A DNA stretch of 64,000 bases, from the NCBI GenBank assembly GCA_031411495.1, contig JANOBD010000151.1:61398-125397 (forward strand), given 5' to 3'. This document shows positions 1-7,883 of the stretch, one piece after another; within the stretch, counting starts at the first letter, position 1; each line of letters starts with the position of its first letter. The position numbers and the translations under genes are program-made. The notes under the pieces are model-generated. The model did not search any database, was not told the DNA's origin, and saw nothing but the letters and a program-made list of their open reading frames with translations. The DNA is from JANOBD01 sp031411495. Lineage in GTDB: Bacteria > Planctomycetota > Phycisphaerae > Tepidisphaerales > Tepidisphaeraceae.

Positions 1-444
1 GCTCTTGAGGTTGTCCTTGTCGAAGACGTCTTCGACCGCCCGTTTATCGCCGGCCGCGTTGATGGGCGTGGGGTCGACGCAGGTGTGGGTCCAGGTCTTG
101 AGGTTGCCGGTGGTGGGATCGACGGTGGAGCTGGTGGTGTTCCGTCCGCCGACGTAAACGCAGCGGCCGATGGTGATCTTGGCGCCGCCGCCCGGAGGGG
201 TGTAGGTCCAGACGAAGTCGCCGGTGGCAGACTGATTGGTGCAGGTCAGTTCGAGCTTGCCGCCCTTTTTGTCGGTGGTGGTCCTGAGCACCTCGGCAGG
301 TTTCGGGAACGGCCCGGCGACATTGGGGCAGACGAACGTCGCAGCGAAGGTGGTCGACGACAGGTAGGACAGACACGCGAGCACGACGAGTCGACGCCCG
401 AACGTGAATGAGGAAAGGGACGATGATGAGGCTGCAAACGACAT
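1..444 (-). CDS. Secreted protein of unknown function, C-terminus cut by window edge
   Basis: The minus strand is open for 148 codons from an ATG at 444 to the window edge without a stop. The start is supported by a GGGAGG ribosome binding site four bases upstream. The N-terminus has a Ser-rich stretch, then GRRLVVLACLSYLSS and an AxA-like site (TTFAA), which together look like a signal peptide. The mature part has paired cysteines (FVCPN, LTCTN, GRCVY, HTCVD) and many Thr and Gly residues, consistent with an exported disulfide-bonded protein. No family was recognised. The protein may continue well beyond the window, so domains may be missing from view. Confidence 0.65.
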   Translation of the reverse strand, partial: MSFAASSSSLSSFTFGRRLVVLACLSYLSSTTFAATFVCPNVAGPFPKPAEVLRTTTDKKGGKLELTCTNQSATGDFVWTYTPPGGGAKITIGRCVYVGGRNTTSSTVDPTTGNLKTWTHTCVDPTPINAAGDKRAVEDVFDKDNLKS

Positions 445-967
445 GAGACCTCCCAACGAAATGGAGAAGAAGACGATGCGCGAAGCGATTCGCGCGACAC
501 AATGCATCTGGAGTGATTCTCACTTCCGGGGGATTCTCACGCCGCTCGACAACGGGGCAGACATCGGCAGCGCCGATCACGCATCGGCGACGCCGGCGAT
601 TTCCCGCGGGTACATGGCGTGACAATCGGCAATGGAATCAGACGCAGGCGCAGCGAATTTGCTCGCGTACCCGGAATTTGCAAGCGGGAAATGGGATTGT
701 AATCGGCATTGCGGATGCGGAGGTTCGACGAAGAAGACGCGATCGAGCCGACGCGCTGGCCGACTCTGCGCCGGCGCGCTTTTCGCATGAGCGGCGGCGC
801 GCCACACCGTTGGCGCGCTAAGGGTCGTCGAATGTTAGCCTTGTGACGCGATAGCCGAATCGAGCCGGTTCACTCCGCGCGGATTCCACTGTCGAAAGGA
901 ATGCGCCGCGTCGACGCCTCCGGAAATATGCGATCGAGGATCGCCAGCCGAGGAGCGGAGGTCGGGG
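445..967. other. Intergenic region with no supported gene
   Basis: This 520-base stretch lies upstream of the leftmost gene and downstream of the TolB-like gene. Short open frames exist but overlap the neighbouring start or have no ribosome binding site and no recognisable protein. It presumably contains the promoter of the leftmost gene; no clear -35/-10 pair or terminator was identified. Confidence 0.4.
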
Positions 968-2083
968 TCAGTCCCCGCGGCGCAGATAACCCGGCACCTT
1001 GAACTTCGCCAGGAAGATCTGCGTGGTGTTGTCGGCCGTGCGCTTGCTCGTCCACATGAGGTATCGGCCATCGGGCGAGAAGACGGGCAGGCCGTCGAAT
1101 CCGTTGGCGAAGGTGATGCGGCAATCGCGCCGTCCGTCGGCGCGGGTCATGAACAGCTCGTAGTTCTGATGGCTGACCGCGCTGCTGGCGTAGATGATAA
1201 ACTTGCCGGTGGGATGCCAGTACGGCCCCCAGTTGACGTCTTTTCCGTTGGTGAGCTGAAGTTCGTTGGCGATGCCGGTGATCTCGCCGGCCTCATCGAA
1301 GACGAGGTCGGCGGTGAAGACCTGGAGCAGGTCGTTTCCCTTGCGGTCCGAGCGGTAGGTGATGTGCTTTCCATCCGGCGAGAAGAACGGCCCGCCGTCG
1401 TAGCCGGGCGCGGTGGTGAGCCGTACGACGTGCGATCCGTCGGCGTGCATCACGTAGAGGTCGACATCGCTCTGGTGCTGCGCATCCGCATCGCGATTGC
1501 TGGCGAAGACGATGAACTTCCCGTTGGGACTGAAGGAGCATTCGGCGTCATACGCGCCGTTGTCGGTCACGGCGTGCTTCGCGAAGTCGAACGCGGGGTT
1601 CGCCTCGGCGCCGGCCATCGCACCCTGCCAGTCATCGGCGCGGAAGATTTCCATGTTCTGCGAAAAGTCCCAGCGATAGCTGCCGCTGGACCGCTGGTAG
1701 CCGGGCCGGGCGGCGTTCGGGTCGTCGGCGGCTTCTTTGCCGGCCGTGGACCCGAAGAGGATGGAGTTGCCGTCCGGCGAGAAATAGCCGCAGGTGTTGC
1801 GGCTGGGCGAAGGCGAGATCCGCACCGGCCGCTTCAGGCCGGCGATTTCGCCGCGCTCCGAGACGACCGGCGCGACGTACATCTGGTACTGCGCTTCGCC
1901 GCGCGGCGTGGCCTGAAAGATGACCCACTTCACGTCGTTGCTGAAATACGCCTCGCCGGCCTTCTCGAAGCCCGTGGTGAGCTGCGTGATGTCGGTGAGC
2001 GTGTCGGATTCCTTCGTCGGCATGGCTTCGCATCCGACGAGCGCTAGCGTGGCGAGTGTGAACGCAATCGATTGTCGGAGCAT
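968..2083 (-). CDS. TolB-like WD40/PD40 beta-propeller lipoprotein
   Basis: A 371-residue protein starting at an ATG preceded by GGAAGGA. The N-terminus MLRQSIAFTLATLALVGCEA is a lipoprotein signal with lipobox LVGC, so it is probably anchored in a membrane facing the periplasm. The body carries repeated PD40 blades, seen as FSPDGNSILF, FSPNGKFIVFASNRD, FSPDGKHITYRSDRKGND and FSPDGRYLMWTSKR. Such propellers are related to TolB and to the N-terminal domain of prolyl oligopeptidases. No catalytic hydrolase domain follows, so a binding or scaffolding role is likely. It is a single gene, divergent from the gene at 2365. The specific ligand cannot be read from the sequence. Confidence 0.8.
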   Translation of the reverse strand: MLRQSIAFTLATLALVGCEAMPTKESDTLTDITQLTTGFEKAGEAYFSNDVKWVIFQATPRGEAQYQMYVAPVVSERGEIAGLKRPVRISPSPSRNTCGYFSPDGNSILFGSTAGKEAADDPNAARPGYQRSSGSYRWDFSQNMEIFRADDWQGAMAGAEANPAFDFAKHAVTDNGAYDAECSFSPNGKFIVFASNRDADAQHQSDVDLYVMHADGSHVVRLTTAPGYDGGPFFSPDGKHITYRSDRKGNDLLQVFTADLVFDEAGEITGIANELQLTNGKDVNWGPYWHPTGKFIIYASSAVSHQNYELFMTRADGRRDCRITFANGFDGLPVFSPDGRYLMWTSKRTADNTTQIFLAKFKVPGYLRRGD

Positions 2084-2364
2084 AAGTTCCTTCCCGATGT
2101 AGGCCGGTAATGATAACCGCGCGCCATCGATTGCCTAGTCGGCACGAATCAGCCCGAGCGCCGCGCCTGCATCGATTCTCGACAAAAGGGAAATCAACAC
2201 ATACGGAGGGTCGTTGCCCGGTATACTCGCCGCGCACGGTGGGCCCGACGTGGTTCCGAAACTGGTATCCGCTCCGTTCGCGTTGGAGATGAGTCAGCGC
2301 AACCGGCATTTTCTTCATCGGCGCGGCGCGAGAATCGATCGTGGACCCTGCGAGAGGTGGCGGC

Positions 2365-3051
2365 ATGAACGAGAGCCTGAAGTCTCGGCTTGAACGCGCT
2401 CTCGGCCAGGCGCCGCGCGGGCCGGGAAAGGCACGTACCGTTGTGGACGATCGTGCCGGCCAATCTTTACGATCGGCGGCGAAGGAATTATTCCTGCGAG
2501 CCGTTCGCATCGCCCGGCAGGAATCGCCGGGTGCCCCGCTCGACCGCGAATCGCTCGAAACCGCCTGCCTCGCGCTGCACCTCCCCTTTACGCTGGCCGA
2601 GACGACGCGGCAGACGAGCATGGGCGTGCTTTCCATGAACGAGCGGTGCAGCCAGGCCACCGAACTGATGATCGGCGCCGCCGACGAAGCCACGGGCGAA
2701 TCACTCGAGCGGATCACTGATGCGATCGAGCGGACGACGCGCATCCTCAGCGAATGCCCGCGCCGCGGATCCACCCTCAACGAGGCGCGCGTCCTGGCGG
2801 ATGCGATCAATCTCGAGGATTTCGGCATCAGCGGCATCTGCCGATCGGCGGCGATGATTCTCCGGCCCGGCGGCGCGATCGCGCCGCTCGCGGATGCCTA
2901 CCACAAGCGCGAACAGTACGGATACTGGGAGGCGCGGCTGAAAGACGGGTTCCATTTCCCCTCGTCGCGCGAGCTGGCGCGCCAGCGCCTGAAAGTGGCA
3001 CGCGAGAGCATTCGGCTTCTCATGGGTGAACTCGAGCACGACAGCGCCTAG
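2365..3051 (+). CDS. Conserved protein of unknown function, resembling the tail of HD-type hydrolases
   Basis: A 228-residue soluble protein. I chose the ATG at 2365 because GAGAGG lies seven bases upstream; an in-frame GTG at 2341 would add eight residues. The C-terminal part (INLEDFGISGICRSAAM, EQYGYWEARLKDGFHF) recalls the C-terminal segment I associate with HD-superfamily hydrolases of planctomycetes, but no HD metal-binding motif is visible, so catalytic activity is doubtful. It ends nine bases before the start of the amidohydrolase and the two are probably co-transcribed. Function is unassigned. Confidence 0.6.
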   Translation: MNESLKSRLERALGQAPRGPGKARTVVDDRAGQSLRSAAKELFLRAVRIARQESPGAPLDRESLETACLALHLPFTLAETTRQTSMGVLSMNERCSQATELMIGAADEATGESLERITDAIERTTRILSECPRRGSTLNEARVLADAINLEDFGISGICRSAAMILRPGGAIAPLADAYHKREQYGYWEARLKDGFHFPSSRELARQRLKVARESIRLLMGELEHDSA

Positions 3052-3060
3052 ACTTGACCC

Positions 3061-4305
3061 ATGCCAGGCGGATCCTTCATCCTCCGCTCGCGCTGGATCG
3101 CGCCGATGACCTCGCCGCTGATCGAGAACGGCTACGTCGCCATCGAAGACGGCTCCATCACCGAGTTCGGCAGCGTCGATTCGATGCCGCGCAAGCCCGA
3201 CATCGATCTCGCCGACGCCGTCCTCATGCCCGGACTGATCAATGCCCACACGCATCTCGAACTTTCGATGATGAGCCAGGGCGATCCGCCTGCATCTTTC
3301 GGCGAATGGCTATGGCGGATCATCGAACAGCGAATCCGTCGCGGCGACCAGCTCGACGGCGACATCGAGATCGCAACGCGCGCCGGCGTCACCGAATCGC
3401 TGCGCTTCGGCGTGACCTGCATCGGCGACATCTCGCGCGAGTGTGGCATCACGCGGCCGGTCCTTCGTGAGTCGCCGTTGCGCGTCGTGAGCTTCGGCGA
3501 AGTGCAGGCGATGGCCATGCGGCGCAACCTCCTGGACGATCGGCTCGATATCGCCACCGATCAACGCGACGAGACGGAGAGGCTTGTCGTCGGCGTTTCG
3601 CCCCACGCGCCGTTCACCGTCGAGCCGGATGCCTACTGCCGCGTCGTGAGCGTCGCGCGGACGCGCTCGATGCGGATCTGTACCCACCTGGCCGAATCGC
3701 TGGAGGAGCGCGAGTTCCTCGCCTTCGGCACCGGCCCGCTGCGCGAAGTGTGGGACAAGCTCGGCACCTGGGACGATCAGGTTCCGCTCGTGCCCGGCGG
3801 ACCGTTCCAGCTCGCGCGCGATTGCGGCCTGCTGGAAATCCCGTCGCTGCTCGCGCACGTGAACTACGCCAGCGACGACGAGCTGGCGATGCTCGCGCAT
3901 GGCCAATCGAGCGTGGTCATCTGTCCGCGCACGCACCACTACTTCCGCCACGCACCGCACCGCTGGAAGGAAATGATCTCGCGCGGCGTGAACGTGTGTG
4001 TCGGCACCGACAGCAAGGCGAGCTCGCCGGACCTGAACGTCGTCGACGACCTGCGATTACTGCACAAACAATCGCCCGAGGTCGAGCCGGCCGTGCTGTG
4101 GGACATGGTTACGATCAACGCCGCCGCCGCGTTGCGGCTGCCGGGCGTCGGCGCGATCGAAGAGGGCCATGCGGGAGACCTGGTGGCATTCGCAGTAACG
4201 GGCGATGATCCGCTCCGCGAGGTGCTGGAAACGAATGTGCTGCCGGGCCATGTGATGATCGCGGGAGAGCTTCTGGTCCCCTCGCCCGGCCAAGCCAACT
4301 CGTAG
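3061..4305 (+). CDS. Amidohydrolase of the SsnA/aminofutalosine deaminase/cytosine-deaminase-like group
   Basis: This 414-residue enzyme has the full metal-dependent amidohydrolase pattern. The HxH motif is in PGLINAHTHLEL (near residue 63), followed by SPHAPFTV, the metal-ligand histidine in ICTHLAES with the catalytic Glu, a further His region (CPRTHHYF) and the late Asp in NVCVGTDSKAS. This set is typical of aminohydrolases acting on purines, S-adenosylhomocysteine/methylthioadenosine or 6-amino-6-deoxyfutalosine. The substrate cannot be decided here, since no other menaquinone genes are adjacent. It follows the 2365 gene by nine bases, probably as an operon. The cell location should be cytoplasmic. 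Confidence 0.8.
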   Translation: MPGGSFILRSRWIAPMTSPLIENGYVAIEDGSITEFGSVDSMPRKPDIDLADAVLMPGLINAHTHLELSMMSQGDPPASFGEWLWRIIEQRIRRGDQLDGDIEIATRAGVTESLRFGVTCIGDISRECGITRPVLRESPLRVVSFGEVQAMAMRRNLLDDRLDIATDQRDETERLVVGVSPHAPFTVEPDAYCRVVSVARTRSMRICTHLAESLEEREFLAFGTGPLREVWDKLGTWDDQVPLVPGGPFQLARDCGLLEIPSLLAHVNYASDDELAMLAHGQSSVVICPRTHHYFRHAPHRWKEMISRGVNVCVGTDSKASSPDLNVVDDLRLLHKQSPEVEPAVLWDMVTINAAAALRLPGVGAIEEGHAGDLVAFAVTGDDPLREVLETNVLPGHVMIAGELLVPSPGQANS

Positions 4306-4315
4306 AGCGGGCACG

Positions 4316-4366
4316 GCCCACCAGGTATTCAACCTGCGTGAATGGTGGGCGATGCCCACCCTACGG
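4316..4366. repeat. Palindromic GGTGGGC-GAT-GCCCACC intergenic element
   Basis: A perfect 7-bp hairpin (4344-4360, loop GAT) followed by CTACGG lies between two convergent genes, and a further GCCCACC at 4316-4322 can compete for pairing. The same kind of phrase (GTAGGGTGGG with CCCACCCTAC) occurs near 37,078-37,123. It may act as a bidirectional terminator, but it has no T tract. Confidence 0.5.
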
Positions 4367-4422
4367 CGAGAACCCTCATCCCATCCGTCTCCCATATGCG
4401 GGAGAGACTGCCGGAAAATGGC

Positions 4423-4989
4423 TCACACCTTCCGCCGCTCGATCGCTTCCTTCTTCAGCGTCACCACCTCCGGCAGGTTGCGGTAGTAGTTGTCGTAATC
4501 CAGTCCATAGCCGACGACGAACTCGTCGGGGATGTCGAACCCGACATAGTCGCATGGCGTCGATCTCGCCTCGGCGCGATCTTTTCTCAGCAGCACGCAG
4601 ACGCGCACGCTGGCGGCGCCCAGGTCGCGGATCATCGGCGCGACCGCGCGGATCGTTTCGCCGCTGTCGAGGATGTCGTCGACCAGGACGACGTGTCGGC
4701 CTTTTACGTCGCCGATCTGCTTGCTGATCACGCTTACGCCCTGGCTGCGCAAACTCGTGCCGGGGTAGCTGCTCACGGTCATCAGGCCGATCTTCATCTG
4801 CATCGGGATGCAGCGGATCAGGTCGCAGCAGAAGATGATCGCGCCCGTGAGGATGGGAATGATCGTCACTTCCGGGGGCTCGGAACCATCCGTCGGCGTG
4901 TGATCGATGGTGATCTGGCGGGCCAACTCGCGGACGCGATGCTGGATCTGTTCGCGCGTGAGCAGGATACGCTCGACATCGTTTTCCAT
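4423..4989 (-). CDS. hpt: Hypoxanthine phosphoribosyltransferase
   Basis: A 188-residue protein of normal length for the bacterial family. It converts hypoxanthine (and often guanine) plus PRPP to IMP or GMP in purine salvage, in the cytoplasm. The PRPP-binding motif VVLVDDILDSGET sits near residues 104-116, preceded by the flexible-loop region MTVSSYPGTSLRSQG and followed by the base-binding segment VGFDIPDEFVVGYGLDY. All the expected landmarks are intact. It is transcribed alone and converges with the amidohydrolase gene. No strong ribosome binding site precedes the ATG. Confidence 0.92.
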   Translation of the reverse strand: MENDVERILLTREQIQHRVRELARQITIDHTPTDGSEPPEVTIIPILTGAIIFCCDLIRCIPMQMKIGLMTVSSYPGTSLRSQGVSVISKQIGDVKGRHVVLVDDILDSGETIRAVAPMIRDLGAASVRVCVLLRKDRAEARSTPCDYVGFDIPDEFVVGYGLDYDNYYRNLPEVVTLKKEAIERRKV

Positions 4990-5014
4990 CGCTCAAATGT
5001 AACCGAGGGACGGG

Positions 5015-5160
5015 GAAGGATGAAGGACGATTGAGGCTCGAGGTTGTAGGTTGGAGGATTGACGCGAGTATGCACGACGTTCAACTCCAAACCTCTCACC
5101 TCACACGACCTTCCTCGATCCTTGCATTTTCATCCTTCATCCTTCAGCCTTCATCCTTAC
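5015..5160. repeat. Heptad word repeat with inverted arms (AAGGATGA / TTCATCC)
   Basis: The left arm (about 5015-5032) carries AAGGATGAAGGA; the right arm (5130-5159) is TTCATCC repeated with slight variation at a seven-base period. The arms are complementary and separated by about 100 bases. The element fills the gap between divergent hpt and the membrane gene. The open frame that runs through it upstream of 5164 is likely not translated. A related single arm occurs at 37,770-37,806. Confidence 0.6.
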
Positions 5161-5163
5161 CCC

Positions 5164-5898
5164 ATGAACCGCAAGCATCCAGTTCTCGATCTCGCACGCC
5201 CGACCAAGACGCCTTTCCTGCAAGGCCAGTTCTGGTTCATCGCCAAGAACATCATCGGCTGGCTGCTGATGCTCTCGGCGTTGCCGATCGGCGTCGCGCT
5301 GCCCGGGCCGGGTGGAATCCCGCTCTTTCTCGTCGGTTTCGCGCTGGCCACGATCCCCGGCAAGCGGAAGATCACCAGTCACGTCATGCGGGGCCGGCCG
5401 GTGCGGGTGAACCCGGCACTCTTTATCGGTTTGACGACGTTCGCGACGGTCGCGGCGAGCACGCTCATTGTCTGGTACTTCAGGACAAGGTTTGAGCGGA
5501 TCATCGAACTGCTCAACTTTACGCGCGGCGAGAAGGGTCGTTACGTCGCACTGGTGATCGGCCTGTGCATGTTCGCGGCGATCGCTGCCTGGCTCGGCAT
5601 CAAGCTCGGGGTGATCGCACTCAACATCTTCCTGCGCACCCTGCCCAAAGCCCGACGGATGATCCGTCCGTGGCTGAAACGCAAAGGGGTTTCGCTCCTT
5701 CCGCCGCGGCGAAAGGTCGTCTCACACGACGGCACCCACGCCAACGAGAACGAGATCCTCGAGTTCACGCCGGCTTCGCACCAGCACATGCGCGACGCGA
5801 GCATGTGGCTGCTGAACTGGGCGAAGCGCGCGCTCGCGGTCGGGCTGACGCTGTACGTCTGCTTTCGGATTCTCCGCGTGATGATGCACAGAGGATGA
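5164..5898 (+). CDS. Membrane protein with a PGPG-type segment
   Basis: A 244-residue protein with at least four hydrophobic segments: FWFIAKNIIGWLLMLSALPI, LPGPGGIPLFLVGFALATI, a segment around ALFIGLTTFATVAAS, and VALVIGLCMFAAIAAWLG, plus a last one near the C-terminus. The LPGPGGIP motif between two segments recalls the PGPGW family of putative transmembrane proteins (Pfam PF09656), an assignment I make with moderate confidence. The ATG at 5164 is chosen because everything upstream in frame lies in a repeat. The C-terminal half is basic (MIRPWLKRKGVSLLPPRRK), presumably cytoplasmic. Function is unknown. Confidence 0.65.
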   Translation: MNRKHPVLDLARPTKTPFLQGQFWFIAKNIIGWLLMLSALPIGVALPGPGGIPLFLVGFALATIPGKRKITSHVMRGRPVRVNPALFIGLTTFATVAASTLIVWYFRTRFERIIELLNFTRGEKGRYVALVIGLCMFAAIAAWLGIKLGVIALNIFLRTLPKARRMIRPWLKRKGVSLLPPRRKVVSHDGTHANENEILEFTPASHQHMRDASMWLLNWAKRALAVGLTLYVCFRILRVMMHRG

Positions 5899-5917
5899 AG
5901 TGCCTGGACGGACATCT

Positions 5918-5980
5918 AACGCTCAACGTCCAACTTCCAACACTCAACGTCCAAAGCTGAGCTGAGCGTTGAACGTTGAA
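5918..5980. repeat. Heptad word repeat AACGYCC with inverted arm
   Basis: AACGCTC-AACGTCC-AACTTCC-AACACTC-AACGTCC runs at an exact seven-base period from 5918, followed after a short loop by GAGCGTTGAACGTTGAA on the opposite sense. The two parts can pair. It lies between the convergent ends of the 5164 and 5994 genes. Confidence 0.65.
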
Positions 5981-5993
5981 CCGCACCTGGCCG

Positions 5994-6167
5994 TCAGTGC
6001 GGCTTGCCGTGATGCAGCTGGATCGCCCAGTAGATGAGGACGGCCATCCACGCGGCGTACGCGAGGAACGCGAGCGCGAAGCCGAGTGGCCGGCGCTTCA
6101 GCGCAGGCGCCGCGGGTGAGCCGATGACATCCGACGATTTGGGTTGCGGGGAAGTGTTTCCGTCCAC
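5994..6167 (-). CDS. Small single-span membrane protein, 57 residues
   Basis: A short frame from a GTG at 6167 to a TGA at 5994. It has a hydrophilic Pro/Ser-rich N-terminus, a KRRPLG basic patch and one hydrophobic helix, LGFALAFLAYAAWMAVLIYW, ending in a His-containing tail. The positive charge before the helix suggests a cytoplasmic N-terminus. It begins six bases after the stop of the Minf_1886-type gene and is probably its operon partner. No family is known to me. The clean transmembrane pattern and tight spacing make a real gene likely, although the GTG start lacks a clear ribosome binding site. Confidence 0.6.
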   Translation of the reverse strand: MDGNTSPQPKSSDVIGSPAAPALKRRPLGFALAFLAYAAWMAVLIYWAIQLHHGKPH

Positions 6168-6173
6168 GATGGG

Positions 6174-6665
6174 TCAGGCCTTTTCGCCGAGCGGGATTCG
6201 GTAGTTGTGATCAAACGCTTCGCGGAAGCTGTACACGTCCGTGAAATCCTCGATCGAGTCGGTGGGCTGTTTCTGCCAGTGCCCGGCGTCGACGAATGCG
6301 AAGACCAGGCGGCCGAAATCGCGCGTCGACTTGATCCCCCAGGCGCGCAACACGGTCGAGGCCATCATTCCCCAGCGGGCGATGGCGATTTCGCGCAGCG
6401 TTTCGCAGAGTTGCCGCCCGGTGACGTGGCGCGACGACTCCGCCATCTGCTGCGCCGGGTCGGAAGACGTTTCCGATTCGGCCTTTCGTGCATTCGATTT
6501 GGCTCGAGCGACGGGCGGCGACGGCGGGCTCCCGTGAACGCGATCCGCGGCCGCGTGGATTCCTGCCGAAATGAAGTAATACGCATCGACGGAATAGTCC
6601 CCGAGAGACGCGACGACGTCCTCGACACTCTGGCTGGGGCTGGGCGGCACTCCGGTGGGCGGCAT
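6174..6665 (-). CDS. Minf_1886 family protein (Planctomycetes/Verrucomicrobia conserved)
   Basis: A 163-residue protein that matches the pattern of the Minf_1886 family, characterised by RHVTGRQLCETLREIAI, WGMMASTVLRAWGIKST, DFGRLVFAFVDAGH and DSIEDFTDVYSFREAFD. The family's function is unknown; its distribution in Planctomycetes and Verrucomicrobia is the main clue to the organism. A Ser/Pro/Ala-rich linker near residues 45-75 separates the N-terminal helix (VDAYYFISAGIHAA) from the conserved C-terminal part. The ATG at 6665 is preferred over an upstream one at 6776, because conserved sequence begins only after it. It probably forms an operon with the 57-residue membrane protein. Confidence 0.85.
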   Translation of the reverse strand: MPPTGVPPSPSQSVEDVVASLGDYSVDAYYFISAGIHAAADRVHGSPPSPPVARAKSNARKAESETSSDPAQQMAESSRHVTGRQLCETLREIAIARWGMMASTVLRAWGIKSTRDFGRLVFAFVDAGHWQKQPTDSIEDFTDVYSFREAFDHNYRIPLGEKA

Positions 6666-6821
6666 AATTTGCACGATTGTATCAAAACGCCGATCGGTGC
6701 CGCAAGCGATTTGGGGGCACAGCCGATTTGCAACCCGACGATCTTCCCGTAAGAGAGGCGTGGCTAACACGCTCATGCAAGACCGTTTTGGGGCGTATTT
6801 GCGAACCTTCTGGAGACGTCG

Positions 6822-7688
6822 TTGGATCAGGTCATCTGGACACTGCTATTCGGATTCGGATTCGGACTGGCGGCAACGATCCCGCCGGGCCCGATCAACA
6901 CCGAGATCGCACGCCGGACCCTCAAGTTCGGCTGGCTGCCCGGATTGGCTTTCGGACTCGGTTCTATCGCCGTGGAAAACCTCCTGGCCCTCATCAGCTG
7001 CATGGGGTACGGCGTGCACCTGGACGATCACCCGCGACTCATCCCGATCCTCCTGTTCGTCGGCTTCATGGTGCTGACCATCGTCGGCACTGTGGCGTTC
7101 GTTAACGGGTATCGCGCCTGGGAAAATCCCAAGACCAGGAACGCGTCGCTTGACGACCCTCTGGTCAAAGCGCCGAGGGGGATCGATCCATCACCTTCCG
7201 CCGACGGGCATGAGGTGCACACGACGCACCCGCACGCCGCCGCGCATCCGCACGGCGGGACTCATCCGCACGGATCGGTTCATCCGCACGTGCATCGCGC
7301 CGAGGATCTGGAAGGCATCCGCGCTTCGCCGGCGTTGCCTCGGACGCAACTCGCGAGCGCGCCGGGAAGTTTTTTCGCGGGCTTCGGGATGGCGATCATC
7401 AGCCCGTACACGATCGCGTTCTGGATCATCGCGCTGCCGTCGGCGGCACATCACACCATCGACACCAAGCACCACGTCGGCCTATTGTTGCTGGGAATCC
7501 TCGCCGGCACCGGCCTGTGGATCTGGGGGTTCACCACCCTGCTTTCGTGGCTGAAGCGCTACAGCTCGACGTGGTGGATTGTGTGGGCCGATCTGGTGGG
7601 CGGTGTAATGCTGCTGGTGTTCGCGGCGTTTGCTTTATTGAAGCTCGTGCAGACACTCCTGGCGCATCGGGATTCGCCGATGCCGTGA
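6822..7688 (+). CDS. LysE-family exporter with a histidine-rich loop
   Basis: A 288-residue inner-membrane protein. It starts at TTG (6822), supported by GGAG six bases upstream; no ATG fits the conserved N-terminus. The segment FGFGFGLAATIPPGPINTEIARR is the typical first helix of LysE/RhtB exporters (the PPGP turn). Three hydrophobic segments precede a central soluble loop (about residues 100-165) with 11 histidines in about 30 residues, mostly as HPH pairs, and three segments follow. LysE members export amino acids or metal ions. The His-rich loop suggests a divalent metal (Ni, Co, Zn or Cd) as substrate or regulator, which is inference. The gene stands alone. Confidence 0.75.
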   Translation: MDQVIWTLLFGFGFGLAATIPPGPINTEIARRTLKFGWLPGLAFGLGSIAVENLLALISCMGYGVHLDDHPRLIPILLFVGFMVLTIVGTVAFVNGYRAWENPKTRNASLDDPLVKAPRGIDPSPSADGHEVHTTHPHAAAHPHGGTHPHGSVHPHVHRAEDLEGIRASPALPRTQLASAPGSFFAGFGMAIISPYTIAFWIIALPSAAHHTIDTKHHVGLLLLGILAGTGLWIWGFTTLLSWLKRYSSTWWIVWADLVGGVMLLVFAAFALLKLVQTLLAHRDSPMP

Positions 7689-7883
7689 GGTTCCGGGTTC
7701 CAGATCGTGTCGGTCCTGCTGTCGGTTGGCAGGGCCGCTATTGTGAAGCGACGGGTCTGGCCGATAATCAATTAATGGGCCGCGCCCGACGTGTCGTTGA
7801 ATCTCGACGCGTCGATGTGGTTCGCATGAAGAGACCGCAGCAGTTCGAAAAGACAAGTGATGGATAGGGATGGAGCTCGCCTT

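Noticed and set aside
404..622. Small plus-strand frame at the left end
   Set aside because: It overlaps the start of the better supported minus-strand secreted protein and has no ribosome binding site.
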